From assembly GCA_030248195.1 (NCBI GenBank), contig JASAND010024033.1, forward strand, positions 22,410-86,409: 64,000 bases of DNA, read 5' to 3'. Shown in pieces: positions 23,481-37,000 of this stretch; within the stretch, counting starts at the first letter, position 1, and the number at the start of each line of letters is the position of its first letter. This DNA is from Trissonchulus latispiculum. Its lineage: Eukaryota > Nematoda > Enoplea > Enoplida > Ironidae. The notes under the pieces were generated by a model. That model did no database searches. It saw only the letters and a program-made list of their open reading frames with translations, and had not been told where the DNA came from. A program made the translations under genes and the position numbers.

Positions 23481-24340
23481 GAATAGGGAAAATTTGACGC
23501 AATGTGTATAATCTGGACATTGTTTGGCCTGGGGCCAGCGGAGGAGTGGACCGATCGGGCTGAAACTTCTTGTGTGAAGAGCCTATGGGCAGGGGTACAT
23601 GCTGTGAAAATTTCAGCCGGATCGGCCGGGTGGATCTTGAGATATGAAAATTGGCCCCCCGCGCAGGTCGCGTTTCTCTCCATTTTTTCCCCTAGGGGTG
23701 CAGGTCGGAGGACCCTTCAGAGCCGTACTATTTTAGGTTTTTTTTTTGTACAAAAAGTTCCTCAATTCCGGGGAAATTACTTTCCGCGGTTTCCGGACAC
23801 CCCCAGATGGCCCCACCCCCCCCCCCCCCGGTGGGGACCCCCCAAGGGACCCCCGAAAAAAAACTAAGTTCGAAAATAATTGCACTTCGAAATAGATCGC
23901 AGCGAGGGAAGCTGGGCTCTCATATTGGGGTTTTGGCATGACCCCAGGGTGGACTACTGCATAGGCTATATTAGATGTCGGCAGGTCTCCTGTGGCGCCC
24001 TGGCCAGGGGTCACTAGTTAACGTGTAAAAGGGGGGGTCTGGGCCTACGGAGTAGGCAGCCCTATACATAAGAGCTGCTGGGCTGAGGTTTCGTATTCGA
24101 ATAGGAACCCCTATATGGTGAATCTAAAGGGCCCATTAGTTTCGCTCTAGGACCTATCCATGTGGCTGGGGGGCACCCTGATGGTGGTGGGCCCTACCGT
24201 GTCGCAACTGCAACTTTAACCTCTTCTATAGAAATATCTACAGTGAGCAGGTCTCTCTTACTTGGGGTTTGGGGTGGGGTGCGGGGGCACTACAGCATAG
24301 GCTATAGTAGGTTTCGCCCGGACCCCTGTGGCGCCCTGGC
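23481..24340. other. Degenerate sequence related to the following satellite
   Basis: No gene recognised. The phrase TGTGGCGCCCTGGCCAGGGG at about 23,990 also occurs at the start of the satellite near 24,330, so this may be an older, diverged part of it. Confidence 0.4.
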
Positions 24341-25740
24341 CAGGGGTCCGGACCGTGGACCGTGGCCAAAACGGCCAAAAATCGATTTTTCCAAAAGTGG
24401 CCATGTCTGGTATCAAATGAAAGCCCGTGGTGAGGCGAACATTTTTTGTCATTGGAGGACCCCTCCAAAGTGGCCCCAGCGGCCTGTGGCGCCCTGGCCA
24501 GGGTCCGGACCGGTCCAAAATGGCCAAAAATCGATTTTTCCAAAAGTGGTCAAGTTTGATATCAAATGAAAGCCCTTGGTGAGGCGAACATTTTTTGTCA
24601 TTGGAGGACCCCTCCAAAGTGACCCCAGCGGCCTGTGGCGCCCTGACCAGGGTCCGGACCGGTCCAAAATGCCCAAAAATCGATTTTTCCAAAAGTGGCT
24701 AAGTTTGGTATCAAATGAAAGCCCATGGTGAGGCGAACATTTTTTGTCATTGGAGGACCCCTCCAAAGTGGATCCAGCGGCCTGTGGCGCCCTGACCAGG
24801 GTCCGGACCGGTCCAAAATGGCCAAAAATCGATTTTTCCAAAAGTGGCCAAGTTTGGTATCAGATGAAAGCCCTTGGTGAGGCGAACATTTTTTGTCATC
24901 GGAGGACCCCTCCAAAGTGGACCCAGCGGCCTGTGGCGCCGTGACCAGGGTCCGGACCGGTCCAAAATCGATTTTTTGAAAAGTTTTCAAGTTTGGTATC
25001 AAATGAAAGCCCTTGGTGAGGCGAACATTTTATCTCATTGGAGGACCCCTCCAAACTGGTCCCAGCGGCCTGTGGCGCCCTGACCAGGGTCCGGACCGGT
25101 CCAAAATGGCCAAAAATCGATTTTTCCAAAAGTGGTCAAGTTTGATATCAAATGAAAGCCCTTGGTGAGGCGAACATTTTTTGTCATTGGAGGACCCCTC
25201 CAAAGTGACCCCAGCGGCCTGTGGCGCCCTGACCAGGGTCCGGACCGGTCCAAAATGCCCAAAAATCGATTTTTCCAAAAGTGGCTAAGTTTGGTATCAA
25301 ATGAAAGCCCTTGGTGAGGCGAACATTTTTTGTCATCGGAGGACCCCTCCAAAGTGGACCCAGCGGCCTGTGGCGCCGTGACCAGGGTCCGGACCGGTCC
25401 AAAATCGAATTTTTTGAAAAGTTTTCAAGTTTGGTATCAAATGAAAGCCCTTGGTGAGGCGAACATTTTATCTCATTGGAGCACCCGTCCAAACTGGTCC
25501 CAGCGGCCTGTGGCGCCCTGACCAGGGTCCGGACCGGTCCAAAATCAATTTTTTGAAAGGTTTTCAAGTTTGGTATCAAATGAAAGCCCTTGGTGAGGCG
25601 AACATTTTATCTCATTGGAGGACCCCTCCAAACTGGTCCCTAGCGACCTGTGGCGGCCTGGCAAGGGGTCCTAATTGGTCAAAAATCAAAATTTCCAAAA
25701 GTTGTCAAATTTGGTTTTAAATGAAAGCCCTAAATGAGCA
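24340..25740. repeat. Satellite 1, ~149-bp units
   Basis: The word GGTCCGGACCGG recurs at 24502, 24651, 24800, 24949, 25088, 25237, 25386 and 25526, giving periods of 149 or 139-140 bp (two length variants), with degenerate edge units. Each unit holds GTATCAAATGAAAGCCC and AAATCGATTTTT. Overlapping minus-strand frames of 100-144 codons span several units and are repeat translations. Confidence 0.9.
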
Positions 25741-25796
25741 GAGCAACTTTTGTCATGTATATAACTGCATATCCAAGGTTACGGTGCTGGATGGCT

Positions 25797-26095
25797 TTTA
25801 AAATAGCCTTCCTGCCTAAGATAACGCACCGTGTAAGAAGTTATGAAAAGGCCATGAACAGTGGCCTTCCTGCCTAAGATAACGCACCGTGTAAAAAGTT
25901 CTGAAAAGGCCATGAACAGTGGCCTTCCTGCCTAAGATAACGCACCGTGTGAAAAGTTCTGAAAAGGCCATGAACAGTGGCCTTCCAGCCTAATATAACG
26001 CTCCGTATATAATGTTCTGTAGAGGCCATGAACAGTGGCCTTCCAGCCTAAGATGACGCACCGTGTATAAAGTTCTGAAAAGGCTATTAACAGGC
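25797..26095. repeat. 58-bp tandem repeat, five units
   Basis: CCTGCCTAAGATAACGCACC (last units CCAGCC...) recurs at about 25811, 25869, 25927, 25985 and 26043. Each unit contains the dyad GGCCATGAACAGTGGCC. Confidence 0.85.
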
Positions 26096-26235
26096 ATTTT
26101 TCCGCTTCAGCAAATACATTCAGTTGAACTAGAACGTTTTCATCCAGCCTATTTGCGGTAGCTAGCTTTGCTTACATTGTGTATATATGCAACTTCTCTG
26201 ACATGATTTTCTCTGCAGCGGAAAAATAAGCGAAA

Positions 26236-27334
26236 CTAGGGGGAAAAATGCCCTCGACGGGCAACCAACTTGGTAGAATAGGGAAAGACTTGAATGTTAA
26301 ATACACGGTGCATGGTTACAACTGAGATTCTGCTGAAGCGGAAAAATGCCGTTTCTCAGCGACTAAAATGACAGAAACCAGCTTTGTGCGCCGAATAGTG
26401 AATCTACTCGGCGACTAAAATGAAAGAAACCAGCTTTGTGCGCCGAATAGGGAATCTACTCGGCGACTAAAATGAAAGAAACCAGCTTTGTCGCCGAATA
26501 GGGAATTCCCTCCTTCCGCCCTATTCGCGCGAACTTTGAAGCCTGTTATGTGTTGCTTTGCTGAATAATGAGAGAGCTTCAGAATCGCAGAATTACTTCA
26601 GAATGCAAAACAACAGTTTTATCAAGCACTTACGTAAGTCAAGGTTTTCACAGACATAAATACGATGTCTTCGATGTGCTATCAGAAACATTGAGAGCAT
26701 ATATAACACATATTATAGGGGTCGCTGCCGCGACCCCTGTGATAGGTGTGCTCTGTGCTGATCTTGCCGAGAATTGATACAATCAAACATTATATATATA
26801 AAATGAAATGCGATTGATTGTGTATGTTTTAGCACAAGGACTGTCGACCACAAATTGTTTAAACTGCATATATACTTATTGTTGCTTTCTGTTGGTAGCT
26901 CAAAAAGAAATTAATCTAGCGCCACCCCTAGCCTCCACGCAACCGGTACGAGAAATGTCATATTGAGCGCAATGCTTACGTTTGCAGTTCCTAACAGAAT
27001 AATTACCTATATATTTCCTCCCGAAAGACGATAAGTTCGCGCGAATAGGGCGGAAGGAGGGAATTCCCTATTCGGCGACAAAGCTGGTTTCTTTCATTTT
27101 AGTCGCCGAGTAGATTCCCTATTCGGCGCACAAAGCTGGTTTCTTTCATTTTAGTCGCCGAGTAGATTCACTATTCGGCGCACAAAGCTGGTTTCTGTCA
27201 TTTTAGTCGCTGAGAAACGGCATTTTTCCGCTTCAGCAGAATCTCAGTTGTAACCATGCACCGTGTATTTAACATTCAAGTCTTTCCCTATTCTACCAAG
27301 TTGGTTGCCCGTCGAGGGCATTTTTCCCCCTAGT
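26236..27334. mobile_element. Inverted-repeat element abutting the PDPR start codon
   Basis: Arms of about 300 bp (26236-26545 and about 27035-27334) are near-perfect inverted repeats beginning CTAGGGGGAAAAATGCCC. Each arm contains three 52-bp sub-repeats (GACTAAAATG at 26361, 26413 and 26465). The centre has no transposase; the 69-codon frame at 26568 is featureless. The palindromic CTAG at both ends makes the target duplication ambiguous (TA or CTAG). The right end lies ten bases before the PDPR ATG. Confidence 0.8.
26717..26738. repeat. 9-bp hairpin in the loop of the 26.2-kb element
   Basis: AGGGGTCGC pairs with GCGACCCCT around TGCC; it matches the design of the hairpins at 23453, 31092 and 58093. 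Confidence 0.6.
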
Positions 27335-27343
27335 GTTATTGTA

Positions 27344-30300
27344 ATGGTTATCTGCAGTCGACCAATTGCAGCCGCTGTCCGATCTCATGTCTCCAAGTCT
27401 GTACCGACATCATGCAAAGTAGCAATAGCTGGAGGTGGCTATGGTGGCTTGTCGATTTTATTTCACTTGCTTCAAAAAGGACATAGCGATGTTTACTTGT
27501 TTGATAAGCTTCGGTAAGAAATATCTGTCCATTTCTTTCCTTTCGCTTTTAAGCCAGATTGTCGGTTAGAATCAAAAGTTTTGTTCTTTACGTGCCACTG
27601 TTGTAACTGTGAAACAGGGTATTTTTAGGGATTTGATATTTGATTCGGGGGGGAATTCTAGGGGGGGGAAGATTTTTTGCGAAAAGATGACAAAAATTGG
27701 TATTTTTGGCCTATTTTGCACGTAGAAACGCAATATACATATATATTCTTAAAAATCGCCATTTAAATTTAAAAATTTTAACGCTGTACGCACGTTTAGC
27801 AGAATAAATACTTCAACTTGGCAGTTTCTATGCACGTTTAGATCAAATGTTTTTAAATCGCCATTTAAATTTAAAAATTTTAACGCCCTACACACGTTCA
27901 GTCAGAACATGGCATAGGTGTTGCTAGCTACACGTTCAGAAATGTGTACCTTACGTACCAAATTTATGTTAACCCGGCTTGTTTCTGCGAAAATTACAAG
28001 ATTAAACGATTGTGCGACTGTGTAACGTGAAATTTCAAATATACAGCATATATATATATATATCTTCTTAATTGTGGGAAATTTGGCGTAATTTTTCGTA
28101 ATTAAATTGAAGCACTTCGAAAAGTTCGGACAGAAAACAGTACCTGTGATTCGCTCATTTGATGTGAAATAGATTTTAATTTTAGTTGTGACTGTTTTAT
28201 TTTAATTAAAATTTAAGAGTTGGATATGGGACAAGTGCTCTGCCGGCCGGTTGGCTCAGTGCTGGACATCTATGGCAGAGCTTAGAAGCCCAGTCCGTAG
28301 CTTTATCGTCTTTGAAAACGATGCGGGCACTGAATGCGGTTTACCCTTTTGTTGGTAAGGTGGATGAAATTATTTGGTGTCTAAATTTGTAATGCCTGTA
28401 TAATGCTTTCCTCGCTATTAGATAATGCTAGAATATCATGCAGGTAAATAGACGGACCACATGTCATAATTTTTTCACATTGTACGTACGTATTACATGT
28501 CATAATGGCCTGTTTATTTAATAACATATATATAGGTGCCTACTATATCGGGGGTAACTTACAACAGACAGAGCGTAGAGGCTAAGACCCCACTTGGAGA
28601 TTTTGCTTCACTTGACAGGATAGACCAATTGCCAGCGGTTCTTTCTTCAAGTTATATTCAAATTGAACCGACCTAGTAGTTCATTGTATTTATAAAAAGT
28701 GTATACAATCAGTTTTGATCTACGATTTTGTAGCAGTGGAAGAATGTGGACGATTGATGATAGCCAGCTCGGACTACTCGTCGTACAATCTTGATAGAAT
28801 GTTCTCAGTTGCTGCGTTAGTGATCTTTTCTTTCTTGTTACTGAACTTGTTCTCACTTGCATTAGTTTTTTCTTGTAAGTGTCCAGCGTACCCTGTTGCA
28901 CCAATCAGTGTATTGCATTCACTATGGTGCTTAAAGCCTGTACGTATATATGTGTTCGCGTATGTATGCTTACGCGAGATTAATATTTTGGATTACTATT
29001 GCATCCCTTCATATTTTTACGTCTTGCGGCCTAAGGGCACTGCCCTTGTGAGTTTAGGATGTTTGGGCCGTGCCGAGGGTTAATTTTTTCATCTCTCCTT
29101 TATAGTATGCATTTGCTTGATATTTTCAGTGCACTGGGAATGAAACCGGAGTTTCTATCACGTCTGCAGGTCGAGCAGAGGTTTGGGTTTGAGCCTAATT
29201 TAAAATTTAAGGTTTGTCAATTTTGCTTTTTTAATTCTGTAATTTGTTGAAGAAGATTAAACACGTGTAGCCACGCTGTTTATGGGTGCCGGTAGTTTGT
29301 AATGAGGGTTGCCCCAAGTATCGAAAAGCTAGGACTTGAAGTTTACAATTTTTGGAATATGTTCAGTTGTAATTTAGATATATTACATATATACATGTAT
29401 ACATGTTATGCGTAAGGTGGTGACTCCTTTTGGGCACATTCTATTGGTTGACGGTTCAAATGAAGATGAAATTTGATGAAACTTTCCAAAATAAGTTCTT
29501 TTAGCATTCTAACACCGTCCAGGCAATCCCGCTTCAAAACTTCGACGTCTCCGTTCACGGCGGTTTTAGCCAATTTTTGACATTTAGACAGTAGCTGCAT
29601 AGCTTCAATATATTCATTTTCTTTATATTTATATATTGAGCTTCACATTTTTGCTTTTTAAAGCAAGTTTCTAGATTTTGTGTACCGTGAGATATAGCTG
29701 ATTTTCTTATTTTGGCGTTGAAAACTTGTTATTTTTGCAGAAATCAAATAATCCGCCATTACTTGAGCTACGCAAGTCGTAAAATTAAACTAAGGGCGTC
29801 AATTTGAAGGACTCGTTGAGGCCAATTATTCGTGGCGTTGTAATCTTCTAAATGCTATCCCGTACGCTGCTATCATAAAAATTTTTTCCATTTCCAAATT
29901 TTTTCCAAAATGACCAAATTTTTTCCAGCGATTCTGGAGCATTTGCTATGCAAGTTAGAGGGTTGCCACTTCCTAGACGTGTTTTACACAAAAATACCCA
30001 GGGACCCTTTTTTAGTTGCCCCGATTGCTGCTTTCTAGCTAAAGTGGTCGCCTGCCAAAGTTGGGAAAAGTAGGCAAAATTCAGGTTGCGCATACATTTT
30101 TGCTAATTTCTTCACCACGAACAGCGATTTCATAACAACTAAAAAAGGGTCCCCAGCTATTTGATATTGCAATCCAATAATGTGGCCGACGCCTCTCGGA
30201 AAAATTTACTTTAGTCTGCAAAAAATCTGGAAAATTAAATTACTTCGAAAATGCTGTAAAATAATTTCCGAGAACTAAAGTTATGTTCACTGTATTCATT

Positions 30301-31049
30301 AGAAAGAGAAAATATTTAGCTGCATTTTGATATAAAAATGGCTTCTTAACTCCAAGGAATGAATGAGTAATAAGGGTTCAAAGTTGATCAGGGGTTTTTC
30401 TAGGCACAAATAAGTGGGGGGACGAGTGGGGGGGACGCCCCCCCCCCCACTAGTGGGGGGGGGGGGGTCCAAAATGGGGGGGGGGGGGGAAATAAAATGG
30501 GCTAAAAATGCCAAAAATACAGTATAAAAAGCCTGTTTTCTACATAATACTGCTATAACTAAGCTTAAAAGTGCTCAAAAATTGAGTTTTAGCACCAAAA
30601 TAGACCATTTTCGACGAAAAAATTCCGGCGAAGCCGGAAAATTTTTGAAAAATTTGACCAAAAATCCTAAAAATTTGACATTTTCTGGGCACTCTAGGTG
30701 GAGTGGGGGGGGGAAGCCCAAAAAAGTGGGGGGGGGAACGAGTGGGGGGGAACCCAAAAAGTGGGGGGGCGCCCCCCCAGTAAAAAACTCCAGTTGATGT
30801 CCCCAAAAGGAATCGCCACCTTAATAAGTTACGAACGTTTTTGCTGACTTTTGCCCAAAAATAATGATCTTTCGCATCTGAGCCGTCAGATTTGGAATAG
30901 GAATATTTCTCTTAAAATTTACTCTTTTGTTTACTTTGGACTTGGTTTTATCCCATGTTTTTTAAATATTTTTCAGTCCGTCTCTCGGATAGTCCCATGG
31001 CCGGTAATCCATGTATATACCTACGTTGCGCTTGACTATGTCATTTGAT

Positions 31050-31093
<44 letters not shown>

Positions 31094-34000
31094 GTAGGGA
31101 CGCGGTAGCGCCCCTACATAATATGGGTGTAAAGGCGTCTGCGCGGCCCCCTGGAGACCGTGTTGGCCTGGAGCCAGCTAATTAGAGGTTCGGGAGGGGT
31201 AAAAATGTTACCATCGTAAAGTACTCGAGTAGTACTACAAGTATCACCATACTTTTGGTTCGAATACGAAACTTCAAATTTTTGCACTTGGCAACAGTTA
31301 GTTTGCGTTTGTTTTTTTTAGGTGAATAACGCTTTTCGGAAGTGCATTTTCTAGCGAAGTGTTGGAACGCTGTGGGCATTTTGGTCCAATACTACTGTTA
31401 TATGTTGGTAGACAGTATCCCCCATGCTACCTTTTTGGTCATTTTGGCACCTGGCCAATTTTGGCTCTGTGCCAAGGCCCCAAAGTCGGACTTTCGCTAT
31501 TTTGGCACTTCGGTTGTGGTGGACTTTTTGTTCTCAGGCTAGCAGCTAGATCGGTTTGGTTTATTTTATTTGAATATTTCGGCCAATGCACACAAAGTAA
31601 CGAGGGGGATTTTTTAATTTCGCTCTGTAGCTTTCAGGAGATAGGCCCAAACTTTGCATTTTTTCACCTGTTTTGGCGAAAAGTTTCTAAGTTCCACTTT
31701 TACTAGAAATGGCCTAAAAGTCATTAAAAATGGCGTTTTTCGGCCTTGGGGTGGTACCCATATATGGCAAATCGGGGTTCGCTGAAAACGGTGAGGTGAG
31801 GTGAGGTGAATACTGCTGAGGTCGGTGGATGTGACCCCTGACCCCCACGGCCTGCGGGTCGTGGGTCAGGTGGGGGTCAAAAATGAAAGTCTTCAAAGGT
31901 GGTCAAGTTTGGTATCCAATGAAAGCCCTTAGCGAGGCGATCAACTTTTGTTATTATGCCACCCACAAAAAGTGGCCCCACCGACCTGTGGGTGGGTGCC
32001 CCACCCCCAGTGGGTCCGGTGTGGGTCAAAAATTAAAGTCTTCAAAGGTGGTCATGTTTGGTATCAAATGAAAGCCCTTGACGAGGCGATCAACTTTTGT
32101 CATTATGCCACCCACAAAAAGTGGCCCCACCGACCTGTGGGTGGGTGCCCCACCCCCAGTGGGTCCGGTGTGGGTCAAAAATGAAAGTCTTCAAAAGTGG
32201 TCATATTTGGTATCAAATGAAAGCCCTTGGCGAAGCGAACAAGTTTTGTCATTGTACCACCCACGAAAAGTGGCCCCACCGTCCCGTGGGCGTGTGCCCC
32301 ACCCACTGTGGGTCCGTGTTGGGTCAAAAATGAAAGTCTTCAAAACTGGTCAAGTTTGGTATCAAATGAAAGCCCTTGGCGAGACGAACAACTTTTGTCA
32401 TTGCACCATCCGCGAAAAGTGGCCCCATCGTCCTGTGGGTCCAATGGGGGTCTAAAATGAAAGTCTTCAATACTGGTCGAGTCTGGTATCAAATGAAAGC
32501 CCTTGGCGAGATGAACAACTTTTGTCATTGTACCTCCCACGAAAAGTGGCCCCACCGACCTGTGGGTTGGTGCCCACACCCAGTGGGTCCGGTGGGGCTC
32601 AAAAATGAAAGTCTTGGTCAATTTTGGTACTAATGAAAGCCCTTGGCGAGGCGATCAACTTTTGTCATTTTGCCACCCACAAAAAGTGTGGGATGCCCGG
32701 CTCCTTCTTAACTCATTATATATAATCTCACTGGAAACGCATCCATCATTAAGCCGGAAAATTAAGCTATGCCAACCAATTAAACTAGTTAAGTCAAACA
32801 ATAGAAAATTTTGAAAAATTCGCTTCCTGATTTTTTCACTGCAAAATTTGGTACCAAAATGGGGATCCACTTTTTTGATGGGGAAGTTCGTTCATGGAGG
32901 CCTTCCCTTGCCAATTCTCCCTCGGCCTCGACATACGAGCTAGTCTTAAGGCCAATGTTTAACAATATTGGAATATTGTCAGAGAATCTTTAAAGTGCTA
33001 AGAGGACAAGAAAGTAAAATGCTCCTCCGGAGCATCGAAAAGTAATAAGGGTGGATGAGGTGAGGTTTTTTCCGGTCCAAGGAACTACCTTGCCGTGGTG
33101 GACCGGCAGAACCCATTCCCCCCTTGTCTTTCCGGTGGAAATGGCAACAAATGGCTTCCCACACCCTGGCTCCCAACGGAGGAAGCCCAGACCCCATGCA
33201 ATGGGTACCCCCCTGGAATCGGAACCCCAGGGAACAGGCCTCCCGTCCAGCCCGCCCATATCCAGTCGGGTTTTTAGCCAGCGGCCCTGGTAAACCAGCC
33301 TACTGGGGCCGCCTACTGCTACTGGCTGGGGACATTGAGCGAAACCCCGGGCCGGGACCAACCTGGCCTTGCCCAGTTTGTGACAGAAACGCTCCTAAGA
33401 ACTGTCATGTGCAATCGGTGCGCCGGATGGGTCCACCTCAGACCCTGTTCTGGCCTCAGGTCGTTCAGAAACTACAACAACAACTGGATCTGTGCCATAT
33501 GCAGTGCTCCACCCCCGCCTAACACAGCCCTCCAAGGTGCCGCGGGCGGCACCATCCCCGCCAGCCCACCCCCACCGGTCAGCCCCCCTCGCTCTCCACT
33601 ACGGCCACCCACCTCACCAAGGCCCCGACCAGCCAGGCCTCTACCGAGGCCCCGGCCAACCAGGCCACCCGGGCCTCCTCTCCCTAACGCCCCCACAATC
33701 AGGCCCCCCAAACCGCTAGTGTCAACCGGCACGAATGGACGCCCAATTCGAATCCTCCAATGGAACGCTGGCGGCCTGGCCAGCAAACTGCACTGGATCC
33801 GGCACAAACTGGAAGAGGAACAGTTCGACGTAGCGGTTATCCAGGAAACCCACCTAAAGCCCAATCAAGCCATCCCCAAATTCACGGGGTACGCCTCAGA
33901 ACATCAGGCCCGCAGGACGGGCCGGGGTGCAGGTCCCGTCAAAGGAGGAGGTGTGTTGACCCTGATCCGTGAGAAAATCCCCTACTCCCTCTTTCAGACC

Positions 34001-37000
34001 CCGGTGCTGGCGCCAAATGACACAACGTCGGATGCCCTCGCAATCCGCCTACACCTGGGCTCACGGGATTTGCTGGTGGTCAACCTCTATGTACCTCCCA
34101 TACAACGACAGCTGGCCGAAAACAGGGTCCAAAACTTTGACCCGTTCTTCCTTCCCTCTGGCCCGAATGTCCTGGTCTGTGGCGACATGAACGGCCACGC
34201 TGATCTCTGGGAACCCGGAAGAGCAGATTCGGATGAAATGGGAGACCAAATCACTGACTGGCTGCTGAGTGTCGATATGAGAGTCCTGAATGATGGTACT
34301 TTCACCAGACCAGCAGTGACCCTCCAGGAGAGCGGAACAGTTCCTGATCTCACTGTCTCCTCTGATCCACTCCTCCAAATCTGATCTCTTCAGCTGGGTG
34401 GCAGAGGAGTCCACCTTGTCTGACCATCTTCCCATCGGAATCTCCTACGAGTCCTGCTTCCGCACCACTGGCTCGCGCCGCAAGGCGCGTTGGGCATTCC
34501 AGAAGGCCGACTGGGCCACCTACAGGCAACTGATATACGACCGCCTACAACACTGCCGCAGCCCAGAGGAAGTCGGCGCCAACCGTGCTGCCAAAATCCT
34601 ACAAGAGGCCATTCTCAAGGCAGCGTCGAAATCCATCCCAAAGGGCCGTCTGAAAAAATCTGTACCGTGGTGGTCAGCGGAAGCGGATGATGCAATCAGA
34701 AAATGCCGACTGGCATTCCGCCGTGCCAAGGAATACCCGGCTTAGCGCCCGGCCTGGATCGAAGCGAAGAGGGAAGCTGAACGCTAATCCAGAGACTGAA
34801 GACTGAGGCATGGCAAAGCTATGCGTCCTCCCTGACTGTCAGAACCGACCCTGGAAAGGTCTGGAAGGTCATACATGCCATAGACGGACACCGTGCCCCG
34901 ATGAAGAGGTCAACAATCCGTCGCGGTGGCCGAGAGCTGGTCACTGACTTCCAGAAAGCCAACGCCTTCGTCTCGGAGTATGCCCGCATCAGCTATGTGA
35001 AACCAACCAGTGAAACCAAAGACCTCAGAATCCGTAACCATACGGATCTACGGGCACAGTGCAATTGCGCTGACGATGCGGATCTTCACCTCCTGTGCCG
35101 GCCTTTCACGGCAACGGAAGTCAGACTAGCAATCAAGGCACTTAAGCGGGGCAAGAGTCCTGGACCGGACTCCATTACGAATGACATGTTGAGCCAACTT
35201 CCACCCTCCGGGATCCAATATCTGCGACAGCTACTCAATGTGTCCTGGCGAACTCAGCAGATCCCTTCCAGCTGGAGACGAGCGACGATCATTCCCATAC
35301 CGAAAAAGGAAAAACCCATGAACGAAGTCTCCACCTATCGCCCTGTGAGCCTAACCAGCTGTCTGGCGAAGCTCATGGAAACGGTGGTGAAGAATAGGCT
35401 CCAGTTTGCCCTTGAATCATCTGGATCTTTCAGCTCCCTCCAGGCAGGCTTCAGACAACTCAGAGGTACAGAGGACCAGCTGGCCAGAATAATACAGGAT
35501 ATCGCAGACGGTTTCCAGAAGAAGCCCCCAGCCAAAAGAACAGCCCTTGCCTTAATTGATTTCTCACGGGCCTTTGACACCGTACACACGGATGCTCTCA
35601 TCAAGAAACTCCTGGAATTCAATCTGCCAGTTTGCTGTATCAAATGGATCAAAGCCTTCCTTACAGACAGACGGGCCCGGATTTCTTACAACGGGAACCC
35701 TCAGTAATTGGAAGATCTTCCACCACGGAGCTCCTCAAGGCCCGGTGCACTCTCCACTCCTCTTCATCATTTTCATCAACGACATCCTGAACGATCTACC
35801 TGAGGGGGTGGAGGGAAGCATTTACGCAGATGACCTGGCCATCTGGGCGTCCGACCCGGACGTCATCTCTGCTGAGTTCAAGCTTCAGACTGCTCTGGAC
35901 AGAATTGGCAACTGGGCGAAGAAATGGGGTTTGACAATCAATGCAGGAAAATGCCAGACCTGCATCTTCACCACCCACAACCGTCAGGCCAGCCACAGAC
36001 CACAGCTCAGAATCAATGGCCATGATATACCTTATGATCCTAACCCTACGTTCCTTGGCGTGAAGTTTGACTGGAAGCTCTGTTTCGCCCCGCATGTTAC
36101 TTCCATCAAGGCCAGGACAGCTGCACGCATCTCCGTTCTCAGCGCCCTTGCAGGACGCAACTGGGGACCTTGTAAGGAAGATCTGAGACTGATCTTCATT
36201 TCCTACATAGATCCCTCATGGAGTATGCTGCTTCGACATGGTACCCTTCTATCTCGTCTACCAGTGCCAACCGCCTGGAAATCATACAAAATCAGGCGGT
36301 GAGGAAAATAACCGGGTGCCTGCCTGGAACTCCTGTGGAATATGCCAGAATGGAGGCGAACCTGCTTCCTTTCTCTCTTCGGGCGGAGGAACTAGTGGCC
36401 ATTGGATACGAGAGGAGTCTCCGCCTCCCTGCGGACAACCCCCGACGTGCAATCAGTGAACGGCATATACAACAACGGTTACCATCTCAGGATTCTTGGA
36501 GGGAAAAGGGCAGGAAGGCATTAGTCTCTGCTGGACTGGCCAACAGGGCAAGAGAACCTGTCTGCCTCCCAGCAGTTCCTCCGAGTATGATCCCGCCCAA
36601 TATAACCTGCTTTGCCACGCTGGGGGCGATGTCCCCGGGGAGGCGGAAGGACGAACTGACTCCAGCTGAGCTCAAGACTGCAGCCCTAGCCTCTCTCAGC
36701 ACTCCCCAGTGCTGACGTCAACCTCTGGACCGATGGCGCCGTGGAAGGGTCGAATCAGAAGGGTGGAGCCGGCGTCGTAACATCGGATAATCAAGGAGTC
36801 ATCATTACCACCATTGAATCCCTGCCGGAAGTATCCGCTCCAGTCTGCGCGCGGAAGAAACTGCTGTCCACAGCGGTCTGGAATGGATTCATGACCGTCT
36901 CCGGCATCACGGCCAATCTCTTCCGGAAGTCAGCATTTGCACCGACTCCAAGTCTCTGATCCAGAAGATTGAATCCGGCCCACTGAAACCGATGTCGCAG

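Noticed and set aside
24162..25720. Long minus-strand ORFs over satellite 1
   Set aside because: They consist of a ~50-residue repeat matching the 149-bp unit; the unit length variants shift the frame between them.
24340..25740. CRISPR-like regular repeats
   Set aside because: Units are contiguous near-identical ~149-bp satellites without short unique spacers, in a eukaryotic context.
28536..28574. Candidate PDPR exon reading GAYYIGGNLQQTE after an AG
   Set aside because: Its phase cannot join exon 4. The exon at 28734-28815 fits phases on both sides and aligns without gaps to the expected GSIFLAQ...NVIGI region.
33051..33293. Upstream frames at the start of the LINE
   Set aside because: They are alternative frames of the LINE 5' region; only the 33124 frame contains the 2A motif shared with the second LINE.
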